This document shows positions 1 through 6,917 of a stretch of 11,437 nt of DNA, piece after piece (the stretch's first letter is position 1; each line of letters begins with the position of its first letter). Location of the stretch: NCBI GenBank assembly GCA_030668025.1, contig DAOUUT010000107.1:1-11437 (forward strand), written 5' to 3'. Source of the stretch: Promethearchaeota archaeon. GTDB lineage: Archaea; Asgardarchaeota; Lokiarchaeia; Sigynarchaeales; SOKP01. The notes below the pieces were generated by a model. That model saw only the letters and a program-made list of their open reading frames with translations. It had not been told where the DNA came from and searched no databases. The position numbers were made by a program, and so were the translations under genes.

Positions 1-47
1 ACCGATAAAATTCTTAAGTATTCAAATTAATTCTTTGCGTTAATGAG

Positions 48-197
48 GTGAAAGATAAAAAAAAGCGGGTAGAAAGATTTTACAAGCGAATGGCGTTGAA
101 AGACTTTATAATTCTTCATTCATTTATAAAATTACCCGATATTTCTCAATTAATCAATTCTTATTCCTTTAAAAAACTCTGGAAGAATAATATTTAA
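48..197 (+). CDS. Possible small ORF, 49 codons, basic protein
   Basis: This open frame starts at a GTG and ends at TAA (195-197). An in-frame ATG lies at 90-92. The predicted product is basic and hydrophobic, beginning MKDKKKRVERFYKRMALKDF and ending KKLWKNNI. The same frame has a stop at 15-17, so the gene cannot extend leftward as a larger protein. The GTG sits inside a GAGGTGA string that would itself be a good Shine-Dalgarno, so the true start is unclear. Its stop lies 4 nt from the converging stop of the vWA gene, the tight packing expected of two real genes. No family is recognised. It could be a remnant of a larger gene or a chance frame in a small non-coding RNA. Low confidence. Confidence 0.3.
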   Translation: MKDKKKRVERFYKRMALKDFIILHSFIKLPDISQLINSYSFKKLWKNNI

Positions 198-201
198 AAA
201 T

Positions 202-1593
202 TCAATCAATTAATTTAAAACCACAATACTGACATGAAAGTCGATCCTTACCTTTAATGTGTGTTCCACATCCGGGGCAAACAAGAAAGCTGGGTCTTTT
301 TTTATCATTACTGCTTCTATCTTGTTTTTCTGATGGCTTCCAATATTGTGGTATTTCAACTTTTTCAAGTTTGGGTTCTGTAATAATTTTTGAGTTTTTT
401 GTATCTTTTTGACTATCATTCATTGAGTTATTGGGTTTAGAAGATTTTTGGTAGACGATTTTATCTCCCTCTTTTTTAACTTGATAGTATCTTCCAAAAA
501 AACCACCTATCCTAATTGATTTTTGTTCTGTTTTTGATTCTTCTATCCGAGTAGTATCATGCATACCTTTTTTTTCTTCCAATGGGCCTTCAATTTCTAA
601 GTAATCAGAGGTCGTGATACTTTCTTCTTCTAAATGGTCTGGTTGAATTTCTTCTGTTTTAATATATTTTTCAACAGATTCCATATTCTCATCATAAGGA
701 GAAACGATATCGTCTTGATTTATTTTTAATAGGATATCGCATTTAGGGCATCGAAAGATATGCGGTATTCCTATATTATGCTGAATTGTATAATTCGTAA
801 TACAACATTTATGAAACTTAGTACCGCAATCTTCGCAAATTAACAGTTTATCATTTATATCGGCGCAACAAGGACAGATTTCTTCTTGACACAAGTGGCA
901 TTTTAACCCTACATCGTTGAGAGGTGCGGATTTTAAACTTTTTGCAAGACGGGAATAGAATAAGTAATCGTCTTTCTTAATTTTTATTCTATCGTGTTGA
1001 TTTTCAAAGGTGCCCACCATTTGCTTGCTTTTAATTAATTTTGTTATAGTAGGTATAAAATCTTTTTTATCAAAAATGTAAAAGATACCTCCTTTGGTAT
1101 CGCTTGCTAAAATGTTTAGTTTAACATCGTCTTTAAAAAAACGCTCTTTTTTTTCGGATACTCTTATAATATCTATAAAAGTAGGAAAAGTTTTTATTTT
1201 TGAAACTAAATTAAATAAAGCTTCGGTATAGTCTTCAGATAGATCGCTAGGAGTATCAGTGATAATGATTATTCTATTGTATTTTGATTTTTTTTTTATA
1301 GTCTCTGCTATGTACGAAAATATATAAAATAATCCATTTTCGAAAAAGGACTGCTTCTTAGGACGTGTTTTCCAATTTTCTTGGATAGAATTTTCTATAA
1401 TATCTGAATCTTTTTTACCCGTAATGAAGATAGGGTTGCCTTTTTCTTGGAAGATCAATAATCCGTAATGTCCTTTAATGTTAATTTTATTTTTTTCAGC
1501 GATATAATATTTAACTGCTTTAATTACTTCTTTCACTTTTACGAAGTCCTTAGTTAGATCTAAATAGAAAAAAACATCCTCATATGAGCTCAT
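202..1593 (-). CDS. vWA-like domain protein with PHD/RING-like zinc finger and C-terminal zinc ribbon
   Basis: The 463-residue protein has three parts. Residues 5-190 look like a von Willebrand A/Rossmann fold: strand FFYLDL with a degenerate MIDAS-like DLTKD, core strand GLLIF at 44-48, and RIIIITDTPSD at 107-117. Residues 232-285 are a cysteine-rich module whose spacing C240-x2-C243-x9-C253-x2-C256-x4-H261-x2-C264-x17-C282-x2-C285 fits a C4HC3 PHD or RING-type cross-brace finger, preceded by C232-x2-C235. A charged, probably disordered linker (290-435) leads to a zinc ribbon with C439, C442, C454 and C457. The vWA-then-zinc order recalls TFIIH subunit p44/Ssl1 and vWA adaptors such as Rpn10, but no orthology is claimed. 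A ubiquitin-ligase or scaffold role is inference. A TATA-like element lies at about 1645-1651; the Shine-Dalgarno is weak. It diverges from the TrmB-like gene. Confidence 0.8.
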   Translation of the reverse strand: MSSYEDVFFYLDLTKDFVKVKEVIKAVKYYIAEKNKINIKGHYGLLIFQEKGNPIFITGKKDSDIIENSIQENWKTRPKKQSFFENGLFYIFSYIAETIKKKSKYNRIIIITDTPSDLSEDYTEALFNLVSKIKTFPTFIDIIRVSEKKERFFKDDVKLNILASDTKGGIFYIFDKKDFIPTITKLIKSKQMVGTFENQHDRIKIKKDDYLFYSRLAKSLKSAPLNDVGLKCHLCQEEICPCCADINDKLLICEDCGTKFHKCCITNYTIQHNIGIPHIFRCPKCDILLKINQDDIVSPYDENMESVEKYIKTEEIQPDHLEEESITTSDYLEIEGPLEEKKGMHDTTRIEESKTEQKSIRIGGFFGRYYQVKKEGDKIVYQKSSKPNNSMNDSQKDTKNSKIITEPKLEKVEIPQYWKPSEKQDRSSNDKKRPSFLVCPGCGTHIKGKDRLSCQYCGFKLID

Positions 1594-1729
1594 AAAACTA
1601 GTGATAACCTTAATGATTTATTATTAAGTTAAAGAAAAATATGATTTAAATAATTTTTTATCTAACAAAATTTAAAAAATAAATACTTATATTACTTATT
1701 ATTAAAATAGTAGTATAGATTAAAGTAAT

Positions 1730-1739
1730 GAGATGGTGA
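1730..1739 (+). promoter_or_regulatory. Shine-Dalgarno of the TrmB-like gene
   Basis: GAGATGGTGA contains the archaeal GGTGA core (1735-1739), six bases before the ATG at 1746. A TATA-like stretch TACTTATATTA lies at 1684-1694. Together they fix the start of the gene and indicate a leadered mRNA. Confidence 0.65.
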
Positions 1740-1745
1740 ACCAGT

Positions 1746-3701
1746 ATGGAAGAATTTTTAAAAAAATTACAACTTTCAGATAATGCGATGAAACTTTATT
1801 TACAAAGCGTCGGTAGAAAACCCTTGTCATCCTTCGAACTATGTTCTATTTTACCTAATATCTCTCAAGAAGAATGTGTAAAATATTTAAATGAGCTTAT
1901 AGATGCGGGATTGTTAATACCTATCAATCCTAAAAACCCAGATTTATTATTTCAATACCTAGCCATTCCTCCAATTAACCCCATTATAAATTACTACGAT
2001 AATATAAATACTAACTTGGACGGCATTAAAAACCAAATACAACAATTACTTTCAAATTCTTTAAAGAAAATATTTCAAGAAAATACGATAATTGAATTAG
2101 ACACCACTTTTAACGCAACCCAAGAATTAAGAAAAGACATCGAAGAGGACGTAATTATCCAAAAACAGGATATAGATGATATTGTTCAGGGAATGGAAAA
2201 CTTGAAAATAATAAAAAATGTCCTGGATGAGCTACATAAAACAATTAAAGGTATAACCCAAAATCAATTTTCTTATTTAATAAAACTAATTACCACAATT
2301 AAAAAGGATTTAAACAAAAAAATCGAAACTTTAGAATTGAAAAAACATGAGAACACGCTTAAGAGCGTAATTGAAGACGTGTTTCAAGAAAATTTTGATA
2401 AAATACTGAAAGATTTTACTGTTAACTTACATAGATTACTTGAAGACGAATTTAATAATACAATCGAATCGCTTAATAATATTATTGACTCAACCTTTCA
2501 ATTTCGGGACGACTTTCAGATGTTATTGTTAAACATGTTAAATAGTTATGAATCTAAAATTAATAAAACAATTGAAATGATAAAAAAAAAGCGAAATAAT
2601 TTATCTAGCAATCTTCAAGATTTCGAAAAGATTATTATTGATAGTTTTAACGCAATAATTAGTACTTCAGTCGATTCCGTAGCAGCTTTAAATAATCCCA
2701 TTAATAAAACAATGCAAAGTTATTATAAATTTATTACCTATACTGAAAAGGCGAGACTAGATAATTTCTGGCATATTACCAGTGTTTCTAGAGTTAACCA
2801 AGAAATATTAAATAAAATTACCCATGCTAAAGAGAATTTGTTATTAGTAATTCCTAAACTTGAAGAGCATTTATTGTTAAAAGAATTTAAAGATATCTCG
2901 AGAACTCTTAAAATTAAAATCGCTTCTTCGGAGGCACATATTAATAGTAATGTTAAACAATTTAAAGAAAATAAAAACTTGGAATATAGAACTCTCAAAA
3001 ATGAGAGCGTTATCGTTATGAAAAGCGACAATGATTACGTACTTATGGGAATAATCCAGAAAAATTCGCAAGATTCGTTAAAAGATTTTGTCGGATTTGC
3101 TACGGATTATCCACCTTTAATTAAACTTATTCTTTCGGTTATTAATACAGTGTGGGATAAAGCAAGTTCGAGCCTACACGAAGCGCCAAAATCTATAGGG
3201 ATAATGACAACACCAAGAGAATCTACTACATCCAAGACTGGAGGAACTACCACTCCGATTACTCCTAGTCGTTTTAAAGCGCCTCAAAAAAAAACAAGTA
3301 TTGGTCAAACACAAGATATAGTTACAGATTTAACTCAAAAGATTCAAGAGAAGATAAAAGGAGCTTCACAAAAAAAAGCTCTAAAACAAGCTCCTAAGGC
3401 ATCAAAACAAATTCCTAAGACATCAAAACAGATGCCTAAGGTTGACAATGAAGTAGGAATATTAATCGATACTGCTTTTAAATCGTTAGTTCAAAAGCTA
3501 CAAAACCTTAATGGAGAGGAATTTAGCATTGAATTAGAATTAATTGCGGACCTGATTTTGGAGAAAAAAGGATTTAGCGTTACTTTACATAAGTTAAGAA
3601 GTAAAATCAACCAATATAAAACCCATTTGGGTCATTTAAGCGAAGTGGATATTAAACATATCGTTGAAAACATAGAAGAATGGAAAAAACATCTAATATA
3701 A
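1746..3701 (+). CDS. TrmB-like regulator with long coiled coil and C-terminal helical domain
   Basis: The 651-residue protein starts with a winged helix-turn-helix (about 1-80; LSSFELCSILPNISQEECVK followed by LNELIDAGLL). A long helical coiled coil covers about 85-335. A domain at about 341-480 (FWHITS, then KENLLLVIPKLEEHLL, NLEYRTLKN and VLMGII) resembles the PLD-like sensor of TrmB regulators without catalytic HKD motifs. A Thr/Ser/Lys-rich linker (480-570) includes heptad-like repeats KQAPKAS/KQIPKTS/KQMPK at 547-565, and a helical domain of about 80 residues closes the protein. TrmB proteins normally join HTH, short coiled coil and effector domain in about 250-350 residues, so this one has roughly doubled. 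DNA binding is likely; ligand and targets are unknown. It has its own promoter and a strong Shine-Dalgarno. An alternative is a structural or adaptor protein that keeps an HTH fold for protein contacts. Confidence 0.75.
   Translation: MEEFLKKLQLSDNAMKLYLQSVGRKPLSSFELCSILPNISQEECVKYLNELIDAGLLIPINPKNPDLLFQYLAIPPINPIINYYDNINTNLDGIKNQIQQLLSNSLKKIFQENTIIELDTTFNATQELRKDIEEDVIIQKQDIDDIVQGMENLKIIKNVLDELHKTIKGITQNQFSYLIKLITTIKKDLNKKIETLELKKHENTLKSVIEDVFQENFDKILKDFTVNLHRLLEDEFNNTIESLNNIIDSTFQFRDDFQMLLLNMLNSYESKINKTIEMIKKKRNNLSSNLQDFEKIIIDSFNAIISTSVDSVAALNNPINKTMQSYYKFITYTEKARLDNFWHITSVSRVNQEILNKITHAKENLLLVIPKLEEHLLLKEFKDISRTLKIKIASSEAHINSNVKQFKENKNLEYRTLKNESVIVMKSDNDYVLMGIIQKNSQDSLKDFVGFATDYPPLIKLILSVINTVWDKASSSLHEAPKSIGIMTTPRESTTSKTGGTTTPITPSRFKAPQKKTSIGQTQDIVTDLTQKIQEKIKGASQKKALKQAPKASKQIPKTSKQMPKVDNEVGILIDTAFKSLVQKLQNLNGEEFSIELELIADLILEKKGFSVTLHKLRSKINQYKTHLGHLSEVDIKHIVENIEEWKKHLI
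3384..3440 (+). repeat. In-frame 21-nt tandem repeat, 2.7 copies
   Basis: Three imperfect units (aaacaagctcctaaggcatca and variants) encode KQxPKxS repeats in the linker of the TrmB-like protein. The units have diverged at the third codon and at the positions encoding A/I/M and A/T. This fits a flexible basic tether that tolerates copy-number change. Confidence 0.8.
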
Positions 3702-3721
3702 CCAAATAATAGGATAGTTTT

Positions 3722-3741
3722 AAGTCAATATGACTTTTTTT
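3722..3741 (+). terminator. Hairpin plus T-tract terminator after the TrmB-like gene
   Basis: AAGTCA-ATA-TGACTT forms a perfect 6-bp stem with a 3-nt loop, running directly into a T-tract (3735-3741). It lies 21 nt after the TAA-side end of the TrmB-like gene and just before the converging synthase stop, so it separates the two transcripts. On the plus strand it matches an intrinsic terminator; archaea also terminate on T-tracts alone. Confidence 0.65.
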
Positions 3742-3753
3742 CTTTAGCTTGTT

Positions 3754-4527
3754 CTAACTTGTCCTTTTTTCCTTTTTCAGCGATATTTGTGTAATAACAG
3801 AGTTAAGAAGCACCCAACTAAGCGAAACTACGAAGAAACCTAAAAATATTAGAGAAACAGTCATAGATACTATAAAATTAGGGTTTAATAAACCTATAAT
3901 GCCAAATATCGGAGAAAGGGGTGCTAAAATAATGAATAAGTAATAAATGCTTTTACCTTTTTCGCCAAATTTAACGTAAGTAGTAATGTTTAACCATCCA
4001 AAGAAAATTAAAAAGAAAGGAGTAATGAAATACGCAATTTCCAGGAAAGGATAGGTCAAACCACCAAACGCAAACGCGTAAAAATAATTAGCGTAAAAGT
4101 AAACGAGGATTAATAAACTGGTTACCGGTGTTGGCACACCTGTATACCCGGCACTTGTTGAAATATTGAACCGAGCTAATCTTAATATAGCCCCTAGTGC
4201 GAAACATATACACCCAATTATTAGAATATAATCGAAAAGCGTCCCTGTTTTAAACGCCTGAAAGCATAGTACGGCGGGTACTATACCAAATGTGAGCGAA
4301 TCGCTCAAAGAATCGAGCTCTCTGCCGATATCGTTTACAGTTCCTGTCTTTCTCGCGATGTACCCATCAATTAAATCCGTTCCAAAAGTTATTGAGATTA
4401 AAAAAAAGCCTAAAGAGATCGCGTCTCGGGTTCCATATGAACCACAAATTAAAGCAATCAAACCTATCGTTGTACCAGTTAGAGTAATATAGTCCTTTAG
4501 TTTTAGCAGACTTGGTATTGTTGACAT
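3754..4527 (-). CDS. pssA: CDP-alcohol phosphatidyltransferase, phosphatidylserine/archaetidylserine synthase type
   Basis: The 257-residue polytopic membrane protein carries the complete CDP-alcohol phosphatidyltransferase signature D51-x2-D54-G55-x2-A58-R59-x8-G68-x3-D72-x3-D76, with every catalytic and metal-binding residue present. The context RELDSLSDSLTFGIVPA and the downstream ARFN...GVPTPVTSLLI are typical of the PssA (type II) branch. Several hydrophobic segments follow, as in the family. In archaea this enzyme would transfer serine to CDP-archaeol to give archaetidylserine. Serine specificity is inferred from branch motifs; other head groups are possible. The ATG is supported by AAGTGAG 8 nt upstream (4536-4542). 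It diverges from a zinc ribbon + LOR gene, whose fold binds or moves phospholipids in other organisms. Confidence 0.9.
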   Translation of the reverse strand: MSTIPSLLKLKDYITLTGTTIGLIALICGSYGTRDAISLGFFLISITFGTDLIDGYIARKTGTVNDIGRELDSLSDSLTFGIVPAVLCFQAFKTGTLFDYILIIGCICFALGAILRLARFNISTSAGYTGVPTPVTSLLILVYFYANYFYAFAFGGLTYPFLEIAYFITPFFLIFFGWLNITTYVKFGEKGKSIYYLFIILAPLSPIFGIIGLLNPNFIVSMTVSLIFLGFFVVSLSWVLLNSVITQISLKKEKRTS

Positions 4528-4535
4528 TTTATTTT

Positions 4536-4542
4536 CTCACTT
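4536..4542 (-). promoter_or_regulatory. Shine-Dalgarno of the synthase gene
   Basis: On the minus strand AAGTGAG lies 8 nt before the ATG at 4527. A TATA-like CTTTTAAATATAAG lies further upstream at about 4553-4566. This is the same GTGAG form seen before the HEAT-repeat gene. Confidence 0.5.
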
Positions 4543-4664
4543 CTTTATTATCTTATATTTAAAAGTTTAGTTTAGTTAAAAAATTTCTTTAAAATCTAAG
4601 TATATTTTCTTTTCCATCCTTAAATTTATTAGACTATATTGACTATTGGTGATTAAAAACTGAA

Positions 4665-4676
4665 TTATATTTTTAA
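4665..4676 (+). promoter_or_regulatory. TATA element of the first zinc ribbon + LOR gene
   Basis: TTATATTTTTAA is centred about 29 nt before the ATG at 4699. This places the transcription start at or within a few bases of the start codon, and there is no GGTGA-type Shine-Dalgarno. The mRNA is therefore probably leaderless. Confidence 0.45.
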
Positions 4677-4698
4677 GGTAGTTAAAAGAGCTGATATT

Positions 4699-5481
4699 AT
4701 GAAATTTTGTCCTAATTGTGGAGACGAAGCTAGTATTGACCAAAAATTCTGTGAGAAATGCGGTACGGAGTTGAAAAGAGCACCAGAAAAAAGAGTAGAA
4801 AGCACCCCTTCTTCAACTCCAACTCCAACTCCAACACCTCAGAAAAAAGGTGGTTTATTCGATATTAATCGAAATTATTATTTGATAAAGGAACGGATGT
4901 GGGACATGGGTTACGGCGATATAAAGGATGACGAGGGAAAATTAATTGGACGAATGAATCGAATAATTTTTAGCATAAGACGACGAGTTGAACTCCAAGA
5001 ACTTGATGGTACCGTTGTTGCTACTATACATAGCAAAGTTGTTTCAGCAAGAGGTGCTCAGGATTTAAAAACTCCAGATGGAGAATTAATCGCAAGAATT
5101 AAGAAGAAAATATTAACCTTTTTTAAATCAAAATTCTTTTTGGAAGATAACATGCGAAATAGATGGTACGAGGCTGAAGGGGATTTTTTTGGCTGGTCGT
5201 TTAAAATCTACGAAGTTGCTTCAGGAAAATTGGTAGCGGAAATAGAAAAAGCTGATCGATGGAGAGATATTTTCTTAGGAGGTGGTATGTTTGATTTTGC
5301 GGACACTTACGCTCTCAAAATCTTAGATAACGAAACAGACAGAAGGATACTCTTGGGGTTTGTTCTATCAATAGATAATGTAATGCATGACTCTGCAGGT
5401 AGTGGACCAATGATGGGCCGTACTCCTTACCGTCGTGGAAGATTCCCTGGCCCTTTTGGAGCTCCACGCCGTCATCGCTAA
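4699..5481 (+). CDS. Zinc ribbon + LURP-one-related/tubby/scramblase-fold protein, copy 1
   Basis: The 260-residue protein begins with a double-CxxC zinc ribbon (C4, C7, C18, C21). A Ser/Thr/Pro linker at about 25-50 contains a TPTPTPTP run. A LURP-one-related (LOR) domain follows at about 52-233, recognisable from repeated strand pairs such as GRMNRIIFSIRRRVELQE, GELIARIKKKILTFFKS and KLVAEIEKA, and by the C-terminal hydrophobic helix (ILLGFVLSIDNVMHD) that fills the barrel in this fold. Eukaryotic relatives are phospholipid scramblases, tubby proteins and plant LOR proteins; bacterial YxjI is similar. The tail (235-260) is rich in Gly, Pro and Arg and absent from the paralogue at 6914. No enzymatic residues are evident. 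Lipid or membrane binding is inferred from the fold, and scramblase activity is not demonstrable from sequence. Confidence 0.85.
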   Translation: MKFCPNCGDEASIDQKFCEKCGTELKRAPEKRVESTPSSTPTPTPTPQKKGGLFDINRNYYLIKERMWDMGYGDIKDDEGKLIGRMNRIIFSIRRRVELQELDGTVVATIHSKVVSARGAQDLKTPDGELIARIKKKILTFFKSKFFLEDNMRNRWYEAEGDFFGWSFKIYEVASGKLVAEIEKADRWRDIFLGGGMFDFADTYALKILDNETDRRILLGFVLSIDNVMHDSAGSGPMMGRTPYRRGRFPGPFGAPRRHR

Positions 5482-5536
5482 CTTATTTATTCAATGTTAT
5501 AACTAATATTTTCTTTTCTTATAGTTTAAAATTATT
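5482..5536. other. Convergent 55-bp spacer
   Basis: Short AT-rich gap between two converging stops. A pyrimidine-rich run at about 5509-5520 could terminate the plus-strand transcript. No hairpin worth naming was seen. Confidence 0.3.
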
Positions 5537-6028
5537 TTATAATTCCGTTCCACATTTTTTACAAAATTTCCAACTAATATCATTAATTTCTCCACAAAAT
5601 TTGCATTTATTAGAAACGGGTTCGATTTCCGTATCGTTCGGAGAGGATGCCATACTTTTTATATTGATAGTTTTTATAATAGTTGCGTTTATAAATTCAC
5701 TCAAAGTAATACTCTGTTGCCTTCCTATGCTTCTATTATTTGCCATTGTAATGGAGAACAAATGATCATCTCTGGTTTCAACTACTACAACAAATATTTT
5801 TTGGATTTTCGCGCTATACGCTTTTTTGATACTTTTTAAAGGAATTATAAAACCATCCTTGAAATTATCAATTGAGGAACCAATTTCTGTTAAACTAATG
5901 TTTGATTTTTTTACAAGTGATAACTCTTGTTCGGTCAATAGGATTTTCCCAAATTCCATTTGAAATTGCCACTTTTTTGCCACTTCTCCTTCACAAAAAT
6001 ACCCTTCAGAAACAAAAACTAACGACAT
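5537..6028 (-). CDS. PH/GRAM-like domain protein with C-terminal zinc ribbon
   Basis: The 163-residue protein has an N-terminal beta-rich domain (about 10-120) whose pattern suggests a PH or GRAM-like barrel: GKILLTEQELSLVKK, then GFIIPLKSIKKAY, then IFVVVVETRDDHLFSI, followed by a helix SLSEFINATI-like stretch after residue 100. A zinc ribbon closes the chain (C142, C145, C156, C159, ending KKCGTEL). That ending is almost the same as the ribbon end EKCGTEL of the neighbouring LOR protein, suggesting a shared module. PH and GRAM barrels often bind phosphoinositides or proteins; which applies here is unknown. It converges with LOR copy 1 and diverges from the LOR-only gene. No Shine-Dalgarno precedes the ATG. 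A TATA-like element at about 6051-6070 lies close enough to suggest a leaderless transcript. Confidence 0.7.
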   Translation of the reverse strand: MSLVFVSEGYFCEGEVAKKWQFQMEFGKILLTEQELSLVKKSNISLTEIGSSIDNFKDGFIIPLKSIKKAYSAKIQKIFVVVVETRDDHLFSITMANNRSIGRQQSITLSEFINATIIKTINIKSMASSPNDTEIEPVSNKCKFCGEINDISWKFCKKCGTEL

Positions 6029-6083
6029 GGTAACTATAATTTATTTTTTTTATTATAAATTAAATAAATTTTATCCTTTATTT

Positions 6084-6121
6084 TTTTATTTATCTGTTAT
6101 TTCTTCTTTTTATTTATCTGT
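6084..6121. repeat. Direct repeat TTTTATTTATCTGT, two copies
   Basis: Exact 14-nt copies at 6084-6097 and 6108-6121, 24 nt apart, lie in the divergent promoter region between the PH-like gene and the LOR-only gene. They could be a tandem regulator site, but the T-rich composition makes chance similarity possible. Confidence 0.4.
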
Positions 6122-6134
6122 GACTCTTGCTAGT

Positions 6135-6150
6135 AGAATCAATTGATTCT
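6135..6150. promoter_or_regulatory. 16-bp perfect palindrome, candidate operator
   Basis: AGAATCAATTGATTCT reads identically on both strands. It lies about 60 bp upstream of the TATA element of the LOR-only gene and about 105 bp upstream of the divergent PH-like gene. Its position suits a dimeric regulator. The binding protein is unknown. Confidence 0.4.
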
Positions 6151-6210
6151 TATTATTAATAATAGTTGCAAAAATTTTTAAAGCTGAACTTTAATTATTA
6201 CATTAAAATC

Positions 6211-6245
6211 TTTAAATAACTATATTTGAAAATCTAAAAGAGTGA
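6211..6245 (+). promoter_or_regulatory. TATA element and Shine-Dalgarno of the LOR-only gene
   Basis: TTTAAATAAC at 6211-6220 is TATA-like. GAGTGA at 6240-6245 lies 7 nt before the ATG at 6253. The Shine-Dalgarno supports this start; the exact transcription start is uncertain. Confidence 0.45.
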
Positions 6246-6252
6246 AAAAAAA

Positions 6253-6789
6253 ATGTCGCTTCAAAAAACGAGAGAATTTATGCTCCGTGAGAAAATGGTT
6301 TCTTTAACGGATAAGGGAGAAATTAGGAACTTAGAAAACGAATTACTTGGAACATTTAGAGGAAATTTAATAAAGATAGGTAATACTTACCGGATAAAAG
6401 ACAGGGAAGATGTTCCCATATTAACGATCCAAGAAAAATTGATCTCCTTACGAGCTATTTACAAGTTTTATAAAGGAGGGGAGAAAGAGGATGATAAATT
6501 AATTGGGAGACTAAAAAGAAAGCTCGTATCCATTAAGCCTAGTTATTGGTTTGAGGATCCTAATGAGAATAAAGTTTTCACGATGAAAGGCTCCTTAATG
6601 ACGCTTAAATTCAAGATTTTAAAAGATGGTAAGGAAGTTGCCGAAATACGAAAAAAATTATGGAAAAGTCTCCTAAAGAATACTTTTGGAATTAAAATGT
6701 CTCCTGACCTTGACGACGAGTCCGCAATGCTTATTCTTGGCATTGTTATTATGCTCCACCACGAAAAAGAGGAGAATCGGAACAAATAA
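6253..6789 (+). CDS. LURP-one-related (LOR) domain protein without zinc ribbon
   Basis: The 178-residue protein is almost entirely one LOR domain (about 8-172), close in length and layout to bacterial YxjI. It opens with REKMVSLTDKGEIRN. Successive strand pairs follow, including LLGTFRGNLIKIGNTYRI, LTIQEKLISLRAIYKFYK and IGRLKRKLVSIKPSYWF. Then come KVAEIRKK-type strands and the hydrophobic closing helix MLILGIVIMLHH. It lacks the ribbon and linker of its two neighbours and is clearly more diverged from them than they are from each other. No catalytic residues are evident. It may be the ancestral single-domain form or a partner of the ribbon-bearing copies, but both ideas are inference. An oligo-T tract follows the stop, so it is probably transcribed separately from the next gene. 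Confidence 0.85.
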   Translation: MSLQKTREFMLREKMVSLTDKGEIRNLENELLGTFRGNLIKIGNTYRIKDREDVPILTIQEKLISLRAIYKFYKGGEKEDDKLIGRLKRKLVSIKPSYWFEDPNENKVFTMKGSLMTLKFKILKDGKEVAEIRKKLWKSLLKNTFGIKMSPDLDDESAMLILGIVIMLHHEKEENRNK

Positions 6790-6813
6790 ATCTCAAAATA
6801 TCCATTAAACCCC

Positions 6814-6829
6814 TTTTTTTATTTTTTTC
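6814..6829 (+). terminator. Oligo-T terminator after the LOR-only gene
   Basis: TTTTTTT-A-TTTTTTT follows CCCC about 25 nt after the stop codon. No stem precedes it, but archaeal RNA polymerase terminates efficiently on such T-tracts. It separates the LOR-only gene from the downstream ribbon-LOR gene. Confidence 0.55.
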
Positions 6830-6855
6830 TTATTTATTTAACTCAATTTCTTTAG

Positions 6856-6917
6856 CTTAAATTTAAAAGAATATGTTGTCTTAATTTGATTAAAATTGTA
6901 AATTTTTGCAAAGGTGA
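6856..6917 (+). promoter_or_regulatory. TATA element and GGTGA motif of the second zinc ribbon + LOR gene
   Basis: CTTAAATTTAAAAG at 6856-6869 predicts transcription from about 6890. GGTGA at 6913-6917 is a good Shine-Dalgarno, yet it overlaps the GTG taken as the start codon. This leaves the true start open. Confidence 0.45.

Noticed and set aside
2738..3071. Two minus-strand open frames inside the TrmB-like gene
   Set aside because: They overlap a well-supported plus-strand protein and show only hydrophobic, low-complexity antisense composition.
4292..4492. Plus-strand open frame opposite the synthase
   Set aside because: It lies across the conserved catalytic motif of the synthase on the other strand and has no recognisable domain.
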